DNA of 64,000 bases from Streptomyces cyaneus (GCF_004028635.1 NZ_RQJW01000005.1:124001-188000), one strand, 5' to 3'. Shown: positions 34,586 to 42,908, counted from the stretch's first letter. Translations and numbers: made by a program. The notes: generated by a model from the letters alone, not told the origin.

Positions 34586-35577
34586 TCCCCCACAGCCGCG
34601 GCAGCCACGGGCACCGCACTCGCGAAGCCACCGTCCACCATCAGATTCGCGACCGTCTCCAACTCCGGCGGAGAACCCGCCAGTCGGGACAGAAACACGT
34701 CGAAGTCCTCACCGCACGGCATCAGCAACCGCTCCACGCGCTCGGCCGGCGACCACGAAGGATCCACGTCCCGCGCGTCGTCGTACGCGCAGAACCACAC
34801 CGAACCGAGCCGCTCGCCCTTCACCTTCACGGTCAGCAACCCGCCCTGCACGAACCCGACACCCAGGTAGTCCTTGGTCAGATGGTCCCGCAGGCACTTG
34901 TTGACGTAGACCAGGTCATTGACCGCCGCCTCGTCCCGCACCGTGAACAGCGGCTGATCGACCAGCAGCCCCAACTCCGCGTCCAGCGCCGTGCCCACGG
35001 GGGCACACCCACCCGCCGCCTTCAGGAACGACCGATACGCACCCGGCAGCCGATACCCGAGATCCTCCTCGACCCCCAGCACCTGCTGCTCCGTCACCGC
35101 CACACCCGACTTCGGCAGCCCGAAATGCGCCGGCCGCGTCTCCTGCAACGGCCGCGTCCCCCGCTTGTGCTGGTCCACCGTCGACGTCGCGATCCCACCG
35201 TGATGCCTGAGGAGCGCCTTCACCTCGACCGGAACCAACTCCAGCCGCCGCGAACCCACCACGTGATGCCACGTCCAGCCATGCGGCGTCGCCACCGCCG
35301 GGATCGTGTCCCACAGATCGTGCCCGGACGCCGCCAGCGCCGCGTTCGCCGACACATAGTCCGTCAGCCGCAACTCGTCGACACCGAAACCCTCCGGCGG
35401 CTCCGCGATCTCCGCCGCCGCCCGCGCATACGGCGAGAAGTCGGGGTAACCACGCTCGTCCACCCGTACTCCTCTCGGGTGACGGGACGCCCGAACCGGA
35501 TCCGGGAAATGCACGACCTGCCCGGCGTAGGCCGCGTTCGGCGGCGCGGCTTGCTGCCCGAGCCGACCTGTCGTCAT
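34582..35577 (-). CDS. LHH-type nuclease / SMI1-KNR4 (SUKH-1) fusion protein
   Basis: 331 aa from ATG 35577, which has AGGGGG about nine bases upstream. The N-terminal half (about 35-150) shows the HNH/EndoVII 'LHH' toxin pattern: ATPHGWTWHHV (96-106), LELVPVEV (112-119) and RHHGG (124-128), as at the C-terminus of WapA/Rhs-type toxins. The C-terminal half is a SUKH-1 domain: VEEDLGYRLPGAYRSFLKAAGG (about 169-190), then FLSRLAGSPPE near the end. In other bacteria the nuclease and its SUKH inhibitor are separate proteins; here they are fused, so the polypeptide may be self-inhibited, or the nuclease part may act as bait. There is no export signal. It is first gene of a two-gene operon with the SUKH-4 fusion. 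Confidence 0.78.
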   Translation of the reverse strand: MTTGRLGQQAAPPNAAYAGQVVHFPDPVRASRHPRGVRVDERGYPDFSPYARAAAEIAEPPEGFGVDELRLTDYVSANAALAASGHDLWDTIPAVATPHGWTWHHVVGSRRLELVPVEVKALLRHHGGIATSTVDQHKRGTRPLQETRPAHFGLPKSGVAVTEQQVLGVEEDLGYRLPGAYRSFLKAAGGCAPVGTALDAELGLLVDQPLFTVRDEAAVNDLVYVNKCLRDHLTKDYLGVGFVQGGLLTVKVKGERLGSVWFCAYDDARDVDPSWSPAERVERLLMPCGEDFDVFLSRLAGSPPELETVANLMVDGGFASAVPVAAAAVGE

Positions 35578-35888
35578 GGCGGTTGCCCCCTGCGGCGTTC
35601 TGATACGGCCCGCCATGACCACACTCGGTCACAACACCCCGTATCGACTGTCTCGTCTGCGTCCATACGTCACCGCACGGAAAGCGGTGCCGACAGCCTA
35701 TGCGGTACGACGACACCGGTCACCGGCACCGGCCACGACCCCCTCCGCTTCCGTGACCAGCCGTCACCCCGCCGTGACAGCCCGCCCAAACCCGGGCGTG
35801 TCGCACGGCCCCAGCTTCCGCACCCGCCACGCCTTTTGGCACTCTGTGACGTCCGAGAGCATGCCCGGGGGATGCTCGGGAGGGGATG
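35578..35888. other. Divergent intergenic region of the SUKH cluster
   Basis: 311 bases between the two halves of the toxin/immunity-like cluster. No gene is supported. An imperfect hairpin (GAGCAT-N9-ATGCTC, about 35858-35878) sits immediately before the GGGAGGGG ribosome site of the plus-strand deaminase gene and could mask it. Promoters are presumably here for both directions; I could not pick out convincing -35/-10 pairs. Confidence 0.45.
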
Positions 35889-36410
35889 ATGAACATGAAC
35901 GCGACGCAGACAGGCCCACACGCAGCGAGTTCCGGCGACCCCCGCATCGGCTGGAGCGCCGCCGAAACACCCCACGCGCCGACCCTCCGTCACCGCCGCG
36001 ACGGCATACTCCCCACCGTCGCCGCCGCCCTCTCCGTCCGCGGCGCCACCCTCACCGGCACCGCCGCCCGCGGCGACCAACCCCCACCACTGCACCACCT
36101 CGTCCAGGACTTCCTCGACACCCTCACCAGCTCAGAACGCGACCGCTTCACCGGCCGCTGCGCCGAGACCATCCTCATCTCCCGGCACCTCGCCGCCGCC
36201 GACGACGCCCGCAGCAAACGCGCCGCCCGCAAACCCATGACCAACGGCGAAGCCCGCAAAGCCCTCAAACAGGCCAAGCTCACCGCCCGCCGCATCCGCG
36301 AGGACGGCGACCCCCTCCACGGCAGCTTCGCCACACCCTGCCGCGCCTGCACCGCCCTCAGCGCCCACTTCGGCGTCCGCATCGTCGACCCGACGACCCC
36401 CGGCAACTGA
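35889..36410 (+). CDS. YwqJ-like putative deaminase
   Basis: 173 aa; the start is the second of three clustered ATGs (35886, 35889, 35895), chosen by spacing from GGGAGGGG. The zinc-deaminase pattern is CAE (91-93, where HAE is usual) and PCRAC (150-154). The spacing and the ALSVRGATLTGT and FTGRCAETILISRHLAAADDARSK context match the YwqJ-related putative deaminases common in Streptomyces. These belong to the nucleic-acid deaminase toxin superfamily. No secretion domain is attached. It is paired with the SUKH-3 gene 71 bases downstream, a plausible immunity partner. Confidence 0.8.
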   Translation: MNMNATQTGPHAASSGDPRIGWSAAETPHAPTLRHRRDGILPTVAAALSVRGATLTGTAARGDQPPPLHHLVQDFLDTLTSSERDRFTGRCAETILISRHLAAADDARSKRAARKPMTNGEARKALKQAKLTARRIREDGDPLHGSFATPCRACTALSAHFGVRIVDPTTPGN

Positions 36411-36417
36411 CCCCCAC

Positions 36418-36450
36418 CGCACCACACACGCACACACACGCACACACAGC
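36418..36450 (+). repeat. CA-rich microsatellite
   Basis: A (CA)n tract interrupted by CG (ACACACGCACACACACGCACACACAG) between the YwqJ-like and SUKH-3 genes. Such tracts are rare in a genome of this GC; length variation would alter the leader of the SUKH-3 gene only. Confidence 0.8.
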
Positions 36451-36481
36451 ACGGACGACGAACGAGACGAACGAAGGGCCG

Positions 36482-36976
36482 ATGCAAGCCGACCGCACCT
36501 CAACCACCCGCTTCCCCGTCCCCGTCGACGCCGCCCTGCGCGCCGCCGGCTGGCAACCCGGACGCTGGGACATCAAACAGGCCGAATACTGGGCGGACAC
36601 CCTCCGCGACCACGCCTCACCCGCCGGTCACCGCCACGCCGTCTTCCCCGCCGCCGTAGAGGCCTGGGCCGAATTCGGCGGCCTCCACCTCACCCCCACC
36701 GGCCCCGGCCGCCAGGTCGCCCCCGCCCACGTCCACTTCGACCCGCTCCACGGCCTCCACATGGCCCGCACCCTCGGCGACCTCGGCCGCGCCCTCGACA
36801 CCGAGGTCTGCCCCCTCGGCACCGAAACCGAGACCCAGGCCCTCCTCGCCATCGACACCGAAGGCCGCATCTACGCCCTCGACCACACCGGCGACTGGTA
36901 CCTCGGCCCCGACATCGACCAAGCCCTCGCCGGCCTCGTCTCAGGCATAGAACCGGCACGCCTCACAGCCGGCTGA
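36482..36976 (+). CDS. SUKH-3 domain immunity-like protein
   Basis: 164 aa from ATG 36482 (GAAGGG upstream). A single SUKH-3 domain: LRAAGWQPGRWD near residue 20, an AVFPAAVEAWAEFGGL segment, GPGRQVAPAHVHFDP, LGRALDTEVCPLGTE, LLAIDTEGRIYALDHTGDWYLG and a final DQALAGLVSG helix. SUKH proteins neutralise nuclease and deaminase toxins by binding. The nearest candidate target is the deaminase encoded just upstream on the same transcript. The separation by a microsatellite may tune the ratio of the two products. Confidence 0.88.
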   Translation: MQADRTSTTRFPVPVDAALRAAGWQPGRWDIKQAEYWADTLRDHASPAGHRHAVFPAAVEAWAEFGGLHLTPTGPGRQVAPAHVHFDPLHGLHMARTLGDLGRALDTEVCPLGTETETQALLAIDTEGRIYALDHTGDWYLGPDIDQALAGLVSGIEPARLTAG

Positions 36977-37003
36977 CACACCTACACACCCCCGCCGACG
37001 CCA

Positions 37004-38335
37004 CTACGCCGCCGGAATCACCGCCGACACCCGAAAACCCCCCGCATCCGTCGGCCCGGACACAAACACCCCGCCCAGCCCCACGACCCGCTCCTTCATC
37101 CCCACCAGACCGTTGCCCCCCGACGGCAACCGCGCCGACCCCGCCGACGACACCTCCGGCGGCGGCTCGTTCTCCACCTGCATCGCGATCTCCGACACCC
37201 GATGCGCCAACCGCACATGCGTCTTCGCCCCCGCCGCATGCTTGTGGACGTTCGTCAACGCCTCCTGCACCACCCGATACGCCGTCTGCTCGACCTCCGG
37301 CGCATACGACCGCGACTCCCCCTCCACGGACAGATCCACCGCCATCCCCGCAGCGGCCGACTGCCCGATCAACTCATCCAACTCGGACAGACAAGGCCCC
37401 TCGGCACCACCCTCGTCCCCACCGCCACCCATCTCCCGATCAGCAGCCGCAGCAGCGGCAGCCCCCACAGCGGCAAGCGGCACGACAACCCGCTGAACCC
37501 TCTCCGCACTGCCACTGCGCAGCACACCGAGCATCTCCCGCAACTCGGTCAACGCCTGCCGCCCCATGTCCCCCACGAGCGCGGCATTCCGCACAGCCTT
37601 CTCGGGATCCTTCCTCGCCACAGCCTGCAGCGCAGCGGCATGCACCACCATCAGACTCACCCGATGCGCGACGACGTCATGCATCTCCCGCGCGATCCGG
37701 GTCCGCTCCTCGCCCCGCGCCCACTCCGCCCGCTCCTCGGCCCGCTCCGCGAGCAACTGAAGCTCCCGCTCAAGACTGTCGGCCCGCTCCCGCAGACTCT
37801 CCATGAGCCGCCGCCGAGCCCCCACATACAGCCCGAGCAGAAGAGGCGGCGCGGTCATACCGACCGCGGTGGTGAGAGAGGCAAGGGGAACAACCCAGTC
37901 CCCGAACGTCAGATCCCCACTCGCCACGCCCTGCCGCACCCACACGAACGTCACGATCAGCATCCCGACGAACGACATCCCCGCCAGCGAGGCGATGATC
38001 CGCCGCGGCAGCTCGGAAGCGGCGAGGGTGTACAGCCCGACGATGCCCATCAGGAACCCCATCTGGGCGGGCATGACGGCAATGGACACCAGCACCACAG
38101 CGATGGGCCACCGCCGCCGCAACACCAGCACCGACCCGGCCAACACCCCGAACACAACCCCCGCGGCCTCCGGAATCCCGGCATCCCGCGCGAACCGAAC
38201 CCCCTCGCCCCCGCACTCCAGCGCCGACACGACAGCCAGACTCACGTCCAGCACCGCACTGCGCACCCTGCCCCACCACCACGGCCCCGCCCCCGGTGGC
38301 GGCGCCTCTGCGTGGGCTTCCCCCGTCGTGGTCAT
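37004..38335 (-). CDS. Orphan sensor histidine kinase (HisKA_3 type)
   Basis: 443 aa. A cytosolic 25-residue start, then about six membrane helices between residues 27 and 175 with almost no sensor loops. A coiled-coil linker (about 178-205) is followed by the HisKA_3 box RIAREMHDVVAHRVS with His219. The ATPase has an N-box in YRVVQEALTNVHKHA (about 350) and a G-box in GGNGLVGMKERV (about 410). Between dimerisation helix and ATPase there is an odd insert rich in Ala and Gly (AAAAAAADREMGGGGDEGG). Kinases of this class work with LuxR-type (NarL) regulators, but none is adjacent. The two orphan LuxR regulators in the window are 14-22 kb away, and the second lacks phosphorylation residues. The signal is probably membrane-borne. 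Confidence 0.92.
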   Translation of the reverse strand: MTTTGEAHAEAPPPGAGPWWWGRVRSAVLDVSLAVVSALECGGEGVRFARDAGIPEAAGVVFGVLAGSVLVLRRRWPIAVVLVSIAVMPAQMGFLMGIVGLYTLAASELPRRIIASLAGMSFVGMLIVTFVWVRQGVASGDLTFGDWVVPLASLTTAVGMTAPPLLLGLYVGARRRLMESLRERADSLERELQLLAERAEERAEWARGEERTRIAREMHDVVAHRVSLMVVHAAALQAVARKDPEKAVRNAALVGDMGRQALTELREMLGVLRSGSAERVQRVVVPLAAVGAAAAAAADREMGGGGDEGGAEGPCLSELDELIGQSAAAGMAVDLSVEGESRSYAPEVEQTAYRVVQEALTNVHKHAAGAKTHVRLAHRVSEIAMQVENEPPPEVSSAGSARLPSGGNGLVGMKERVVGLGGVFVSGPTDAGGFRVSAVIPAA

Positions 38336-38496
38336 GCCTCCAGCCTACGGGCGCCCCGGCCCGGTTTTCCGGCGACTTTTGTGGACTGGCCTACACCACA
38401 GCGCGTAACCGAACGTAAGCGAAACCACCCGATATCCCTCGAACTGCTGAATCGCTCACCGTTCGACGCCGGAAGCGATCATTCCGCCCGGACGGT

Positions 38497-39363
38497 ATGC
38501 CTATGGCACATCCACAAGGCAAATACGCCGACTTCGAGGGGCTGCGGGAGCAGGCGGTGGCACTGCGGCGGCGGGGCTACAGCCTTCGGCAGATCCGCGA
38601 CGAGTTGAAGATCTTCAACAACGACATCCTCAACCAGCTAGTGAAGGGGGAACCACCGCCGGAGTGGACGAAGCGACCGAACGCGAAGGACGACCTGAAG
38701 GCGAAGGCGCGGGAGCTACGGCTCCAGGGATGGACGTACGACCAGATCGAGGCGGAGCTGGGGTGCTCCAGGAGCTCGGTGTCGCTTTGGGTACGGGATC
38801 TGCCAAGGCCCGAGCCTCGCTACACACCGGAGGAACAGCGGGCCCTCATGCACGAAGGCCTGGCGAGGAGGCGTGCGGCGGAGAACGCGGAGCGCAAGAA
38901 GACCAAGCTCGGAGCTTGCCGGGAGATCGGCGAACTGACGGACCGCGAGCTGTTCATGGCAGGGGTCGCGCTGTACTGGGCCGAGGGATCGAAGAGCAAG
39001 CCGTACGACCGCCGAGAGCGCGCCATCTTCGTCAACAGCGACCCGGGCGTGATCCAGACTTACCTAGCCTGGCTCGAACTGCTCGATGTGAACCGGGAAC
39101 GCCTGGGCTTCCGTGTCCTTATCCACGAGTCTGCCGACATTGACGCCGCGCACCGGTTTTGGGCAGAGATCGCCGACATCGACGTCTCGATCTTTGCCAA
39201 GCCGACGCTCAAGAAGCACAACCCGAAGACCGTCCGGAAGAACACCGGCGACGACTACCACGGCTGCCTGGTCATCGGCGTGGCAAGAAGCGCTGACCTG
39301 TACAACCGCATCGAAGGCTGGTGGAGCGGGATCGTGGCCCACGCGCAAGCACGTCTCCGGTAA
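38497..39363 (+). CDS. Double-HTH, LAGLIDADG-like DNA-binding protein beside tRNA-Gln
   Basis: 288 aa (a second ATG lies two codons in). Two helix-turn-helix units open it: RRRGYSLRQIRDELKIFN (about 27-44) and LQGWTYDQIEAELGCSRSSV (about 75-94). After a basic helical linker comes a region reminiscent of LAGLIDADG-type homing endonuclease folds without the exact motif: FMAGVALYWAEGSKSK, IFVNSDPGVIQTYLAWLEL, and DDYHGCLVIGVARSADLYNRIEGWW. Such proteins are common in actinobacteria; their function is unproven. No ribosome site is seen. Codon use is less GC-biased than its neighbours (CTA, ATT and TTT occur), a hint of transfer. It ends 14 bases before the tRNA gene. Confidence 0.72.
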   Translation: MPMAHPQGKYADFEGLREQAVALRRRGYSLRQIRDELKIFNNDILNQLVKGEPPPEWTKRPNAKDDLKAKARELRLQGWTYDQIEAELGCSRSSVSLWVRDLPRPEPRYTPEEQRALMHEGLARRRAAENAERKKTKLGACREIGELTDRELFMAGVALYWAEGSKSKPYDRRERAIFVNSDPGVIQTYLAWLELLDVNRERLGFRVLIHESADIDAAHRFWAEIADIDVSIFAKPTLKKHNPKTVRKNTGDDYHGCLVIGVARSADLYNRIEGWWSGIVAHAQARLR

Positions 39364-39377
39364 GGTCTGAAGCGCTG

Positions 39378-39450
39378 TCCCCCGTGGTGTAACTGGCAGC
39401 ACACTAGATTTTGGATCTAGCAGGACAAGGTTCGAATCCTTGCGGGGGAG
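39378..39450 (+). tRNA. tRNA-Gln (anticodon TTG)
   Basis: A complete cloverleaf. Acceptor stem TCCCCCG/CGGGGGA, D-arm with GGTGTAACTGGCAGC, and anticodon stem CTAGA/TCTAG closing the loop TTTTGGA (39409-39415), which gives anticodon TTG reading CAA. The T-arm is CAAGG-TTCGAAT-CCTTG. The discriminator is G and CCA is genome-encoded (39451-39453). No other tRNA is adjacent. Confidence 0.97.
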
Positions 39451-39474
39451 CCACAGCACACAAGACCTCGGTTC

Positions 39475-39500
39475 GGGCCCTGACTGCCAAGTCAGGGCCC
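39475..39500 (+). terminator. Terminator after tRNA-Gln
   Basis: A perfect 11-bp stem GGGCCCTGACT / AGTCAGGGCCC with loop GCCA, 22 bases after the tRNA CCA and 76 bases before glmU. It should end the tRNA transcript and insulate glmU. Confidence 0.88.
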
Positions 39501-39576
39501 GCTCCCATGTCCCCCACGAAACGCCCCGGTATCCTGCGGATGTCACCCCACCCCCTCCACAGCCGAAGGGCATCCC

Positions 39577-41025
39577 GTGAGCGCCATTCGCCCGGCAGCC
39601 GTCGTCGTTCTCGCAGCGGGTGAGGGCACCCGTATGAAGTCGGCCACACCCAAGGTCCTGCACGAGCTCTGCGGACGCAGCCTCGTGGGTCATGTGCTCG
39701 CCGCCGCACGCGAGTTGCAGCCCGAGAACCTGGTCGTGGTCGTGGGTCACGCGCGGGAGAAGGTCACCGCGCACCTCGGTGAGATCGACCCCGGTGTGCG
39801 CACCGCGATCCAGGCGGAGCAGAACGGCACGGGGCATGCCGTACGGATGGCTCTGGAGGAGCTCGGCGGCACGGTCGACGGGACCGTGGTCGTCGTCTGC
39901 GGGGACACTCCCCTCCTGACCGGCGAGACGCTGACCCGCCTCGCCGCCACCCACGCCGCCGACGGCAATGCGGTCACCGTGCTGACGGCCGAGGTGCCGG
40001 ACGCGACCGGGTACGGCCGGATCGTGCGCGACGGTGTCTCCGGTGCTGTGACCGCGATCGTCGAGCACAAGGACGCGACGGAGTCGCAGCGGGCGATCCG
40101 GGAGATCAACTCCGGTGTCTTCGCGTTCGACGGGCAGTTGCTCGCGGACGCGCTCGGGAAGGTCCGCACCGACAACAGTCAGGGCGAGGAGTACCTCACC
40201 GACGTCCTGGGGATTCTTCGCGAGGCCGGTCACCGCGTCGGTGCTTCCGTTGCCGGCGATCACCGTGAGATCGCGGGGATCAACAACCGTGTGCAGCTGT
40301 CCGAGGCGCGTCGCATCCTCAACGACCGGTTGCTGAACCGGGCCATGCTCGACGGTGTCACGGTCATCGACCCGGCCACGACCTGGGTCGATGTGACCGT
40401 CACGTTCGAGCAGGATGCGGTCGTGCACCCGGGCACCCAGCTGCATGGGTCCACTCACGTCGGTGAGGGCGCGGAGGTGGGGCCGAACAGTCGGCTCACG
40501 GACACGCGTGTCGACGCCGGTGCCCGTGTCGACAACACGGTGGCCTACAGCTCTCACATCGGGCCGGGTGCGTCGGTGGGACCGTACGCGTATCTGCGGC
40601 CCGGTACCCGGCTGGGTGCGAAGGGCAAGATCGGTACGTATGTGGAGACGAAGAACGCGTCGATCGGTGAGGGGACGAAGGTGCCTCATCTGTCGTACGT
40701 GGGGGACGCGACGATCGGTGAGTACTCCAACATCGGTGCCGCGAGTGTTTTCGTGAACTATGACGGACAGGACAAACACCACACGACGGTCGGCTCGCAT
40801 GTCCGTACCGGTTCGGACAACATGTTTGTGGCTCCTGTCACGATCGGGGACGGCGCGTACACCGCGGCCGGCTCTGTGATCACGAAGGATGTGCCGCCCG
40901 GTTCGCTGGCTGTGGCCCGTGGTCAGCAGCGGAATATCGAGGGTTGGGTGGCTCGTAAGCGTCCGGGCAGTGCGGCCGCGAAGGCGGCTGAGGTGGCCTC
41001 TCGTCAGGGTGAGGGCGAGGACTGA
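39577..41025 (+). CDS. glmU: Bifunctional GlmU: GlcNAc-1-P uridyltransferase / glucosamine-1-P acetyltransferase
   Basis: 482 aa from GTG 39577 (GAAGGG upstream). It makes UDP-GlcNAc for peptidoglycan from glucosamine-1-phosphate in two steps. The N-terminal pyrophosphorylase has VVLAAGEGTRMKS (nucleotide loop), QNGTGHAV, CGDTPLL and YGRIVRD. The C-terminal left-handed beta-helix acetyltransferase has hexapeptide repeats (GEGAEVGPNSRL, IGPGASVGPYAYLRPG) and NYDGQDKHHTTVG with the catalytic His. Length is normal for actinobacteria. A TATCCT about 40 bases upstream could be the -10, but no -35 is clear. Next downstream is prs, as in many Gram-positives. Confidence 0.98.
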   Translation: MSAIRPAAVVVLAAGEGTRMKSATPKVLHELCGRSLVGHVLAAARELQPENLVVVVGHAREKVTAHLGEIDPGVRTAIQAEQNGTGHAVRMALEELGGTVDGTVVVVCGDTPLLTGETLTRLAATHAADGNAVTVLTAEVPDATGYGRIVRDGVSGAVTAIVEHKDATESQRAIREINSGVFAFDGQLLADALGKVRTDNSQGEEYLTDVLGILREAGHRVGASVAGDHREIAGINNRVQLSEARRILNDRLLNRAMLDGVTVIDPATTWVDVTVTFEQDAVVHPGTQLHGSTHVGEGAEVGPNSRLTDTRVDAGARVDNTVAYSSHIGPGASVGPYAYLRPGTRLGAKGKIGTYVETKNASIGEGTKVPHLSYVGDATIGEYSNIGAASVFVNYDGQDKHHTTVGSHVRTGSDNMFVAPVTIGDGAYTAAGSVITKDVPPGSLAVARGQQRNIEGWVARKRPGSAAAKAAEVASRQGEGED

Positions 41026-41157
41026 CCGGAAACAGGTGCGTCAAACACGGCGTACCGTGATAAGTGCACACCCGCACCCACCAGCTGAGACGGCTCGTCG
41101 CGCGCAGCGGCGTGGTGTCTCGACACCCAGCTGCGACACCTCTGAGGAGACAGTGCT

Positions 41158-42138
41158 GTGACCGGGATCAAGACGACCGGCGAGAAGAAGTTGATGTTCT
41201 TCTCCGGCCGCGCCCACCCCGAGCTTGCCGAGGAGGTCGCCCAGCAGTTGGGTGTCGGGGTTGTCCCGACGAAGGCCTTCGACTTCGCCAACGGTGAGAT
41301 CTATGTCCGTTATCAGGAGTCGGCGCGTGGTGCGGACTGCTTTGTGATTCAGAGCCACACGGCTCCGATCAATCAGTGGATCATGGAGCAGTTGATCATG
41401 ATCGACGCGCTGAAGCGTGCGTCGGCTCGCTCCATCACGGTGATCGTGCCGTTCTACGGTTACGCGCGGCAGGACAAGAAGCACCGTGGGCGTGAACCGA
41501 TTTCGGCGCGTCTGATCGCGGATCTGATGAAGACCGCGGGTGCGGATCGCCTCCTGACCGTGGATCTGCACACGGACCAGATCCAGGGCTTCTTCGATGG
41601 TCCGGTCGACCATCTCTTCGCTCTTCCGCTGCTTGCGGACTATGTGGGTGCCAAGGTCGACAAGGAGAAGCTGACCGTTGTCTCGCCGGATGCCGGGCGG
41701 GTTCGGGTGGCTGACCGCTGGTGTGACCGTCTCGGTGCTCCGCTTGCCATCGTGCACAAGCGGCGGGACAAGGACGTGGCGAACCAGGTGACCGTCCATG
41801 AGGTCGTGGGTGAGGTCAAGGGTCGTGTGTGTGTGCTGGTCGACGACATGATCGACACTGGTGGGACGATCTGTGCGGCGGCTGATGCGCTGTTCGCGCA
41901 TGGTGCCGAGGATGTCATCGTCACGGCGACGCACGGTGTGCTGTCGGGGCCGGCTGCGGACCGGCTGAAGAACTCTCGGGTGAGTGAGTTCGTGTTCACG
42001 AACACGCTGCCGACGCCGGGTGAGCTGAGCCGGGATCTGGACAAGCTGACGGTGCTGTCGATCGCGCCGACGATCGCGAGTGCGGTGCGTGAGGTGTTCG
42101 AGGACGGTTCGGTGACGAGTCTGTTCGACGAGCAGTAG
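41158..42138 (+). CDS. prs: Ribose-phosphate pyrophosphokinase
   Basis: 326 aa from GTG 41158 with GAGGAGA upstream. It makes PRPP from ribose-5-phosphate and ATP for nucleotides, His, Trp and NAD. Signatures: FANGEIYVRYQESARG (the flexible N-terminal region), RQDKKHRGREPISARL, LTVDLHTDQIQGFF, and the PRPP-binding loop VLVDDMIDTGGTI. The 132-base leader contains two small perfect palindromes (CACGG-CGTA-CCGTG and GGTGTC-TC-GACACC), so it may have its own promoter or regulation although it follows glmU. Class I (Pi-dependent) layout. Confidence 0.98.
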   Translation: MTGIKTTGEKKLMFFSGRAHPELAEEVAQQLGVGVVPTKAFDFANGEIYVRYQESARGADCFVIQSHTAPINQWIMEQLIMIDALKRASARSITVIVPFYGYARQDKKHRGREPISARLIADLMKTAGADRLLTVDLHTDQIQGFFDGPVDHLFALPLLADYVGAKVDKEKLTVVSPDAGRVRVADRWCDRLGAPLAIVHKRRDKDVANQVTVHEVVGEVKGRVCVLVDDMIDTGGTICAAADALFAHGAEDVIVTATHGVLSGPAADRLKNSRVSEFVFTNTLPTPGELSRDLDKLTVLSIAPTIASAVREVFEDGSVTSLFDEQ

Positions 42139-42146
42139 AGATCCTT

Positions 42147-42176
42147 TTGGGTGCGGCCTCCTTTGCCGAGTAGACT
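42147..42176 (+). promoter_or_regulatory. Promoter of rplY
   Basis: TTGGGT (42147-42152) and TAGACT (42171-42176) with an 18-base spacer, just after prs. This is the best sigma-HrdB-like match in the gap. The transcript would carry a leader of about 130 bases. Confidence 0.6.
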
Positions 42177-42182
42177 GCTTCA

Positions 42183-42300
42183 GTTGCTCGGCGAGGGAGG
42201 CCGTACCGCTTCTTGTGAGGCTTGTACGGCGGTCCGTTATCGACGCGCTCTTCGTAGCAGGCCGTTCGTGGCCGGGTGACCACGTCCGTTCTAGTTCTAC
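42183..42300 (+). promoter_or_regulatory. Structured 5' leader of rplY
   Basis: The roughly 130-base leader holds a stem GCCGTAC (42200-42206)/GTACGGC (42224-42230) with a 17-base loop, then further short complementary blocks before AGGAG. Ribosomal-protein leaders often bind their own protein; L25 binds 5S rRNA, so a 5S-like mimic could work here. This is conjecture from the leader length and stem. Confidence 0.35.
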
Positions 42301-42311
42301 GAGGAGTGATC

Positions 42312-42908
42312 ATGTCCGAGGTAAAGATCTCCGCCGAGACCCGTACCGAGTTCGGTAAGGGTGCCGCCCGTCGTATCCGTCGTGACTCGAAGGTTCCCGG
42401 TGTCCTGTACGGCCACGGTTCGGACCCGCTGCACCTGACGCTTCCGGGTCACGACCTGCTGCTGGCGCTGCGTACGCCGAACGTTCTGATCGCGCTGGAC
42501 ATCGACGGCAAGACCAACGAGCTGGCGATCCCGAAGGCCGTCCAGCGTGACGCCATCAAGGGTTTCCTGGAGCACGTCGACCTGCAGCTGGTCAAGCGGG
42601 GCGAGAAGGTCACGGTCGAGATCCCGGTGCACACCGAGGGCGAGCTGGCCGCTGGTGGCAACCTGCTGGAGCACGTGCTGAACGCGCTGCCGGTCGAGAC
42701 CGAGGCCACGCACATCCCCGAGTCGGTCACCGTGTCCGTCGAGGGTCTGGAGGCCGGTGCCTCCATCCTCGCCAAGGACATCACGCTGCCGAAGGGCACC
42801 ACGCTGGCCATCGAGGAGGACGCTGTCGTCCTGCAGGTCCTGTCCGCGCAGGCCGAGGAGGCCCCGGAGGGTGGGGCCGCCGAGGGCGAGGAAGTCGCCG
42901 AGGCCTGA
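42312..42908 (+). CDS. rplY: Ribosomal protein bL25 (Ctc/TL5 form)
   Basis: 198 aa from ATG 42312 with GAGGAGTGATC upstream. It binds 5S rRNA in the large subunit. The L25 domain (about 1-95: SAETRTEFGKGAARRIRRD, VPGVLYGHG, HVDLQLVKRGEKV) is followed by the beta-rich C-terminal TL5/Ctc domain and an acidic tail (EAPEGGAAEGEEVAEA), as in other long L25 proteins. It has its own promoter candidate and leader between prs and this gene. Ctc-type L25 is linked to stress and translational accuracy in Bacillus. Confidence 0.97.
   Translation: MSEVKISAETRTEFGKGAARRIRRDSKVPGVLYGHGSDPLHLTLPGHDLLLALRTPNVLIALDIDGKTNELAIPKAVQRDAIKGFLEHVDLQLVKRGEKVTVEIPVHTEGELAAGGNLLEHVLNALPVETEATHIPESVTVSVEGLEAGASILAKDITLPKGTTLAIEEDAVVLQVLSAQAEEAPEGGAAEGEEVAEA

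Noticed and set aside
32027..34870. 947-aa Arg/Thr-rich frame antisense to the SUKH-4 fusion
   Set aside because: A shadow of the Pro/Gly minisatellite; RRHTR-type repetition is the complement of collagen-like codons.
36418..36450. CA-rich tract considered as an attachment site or regulatory element
   Set aside because: Simple alternating sequence without symmetry or a second copy; kept only as a microsatellite.
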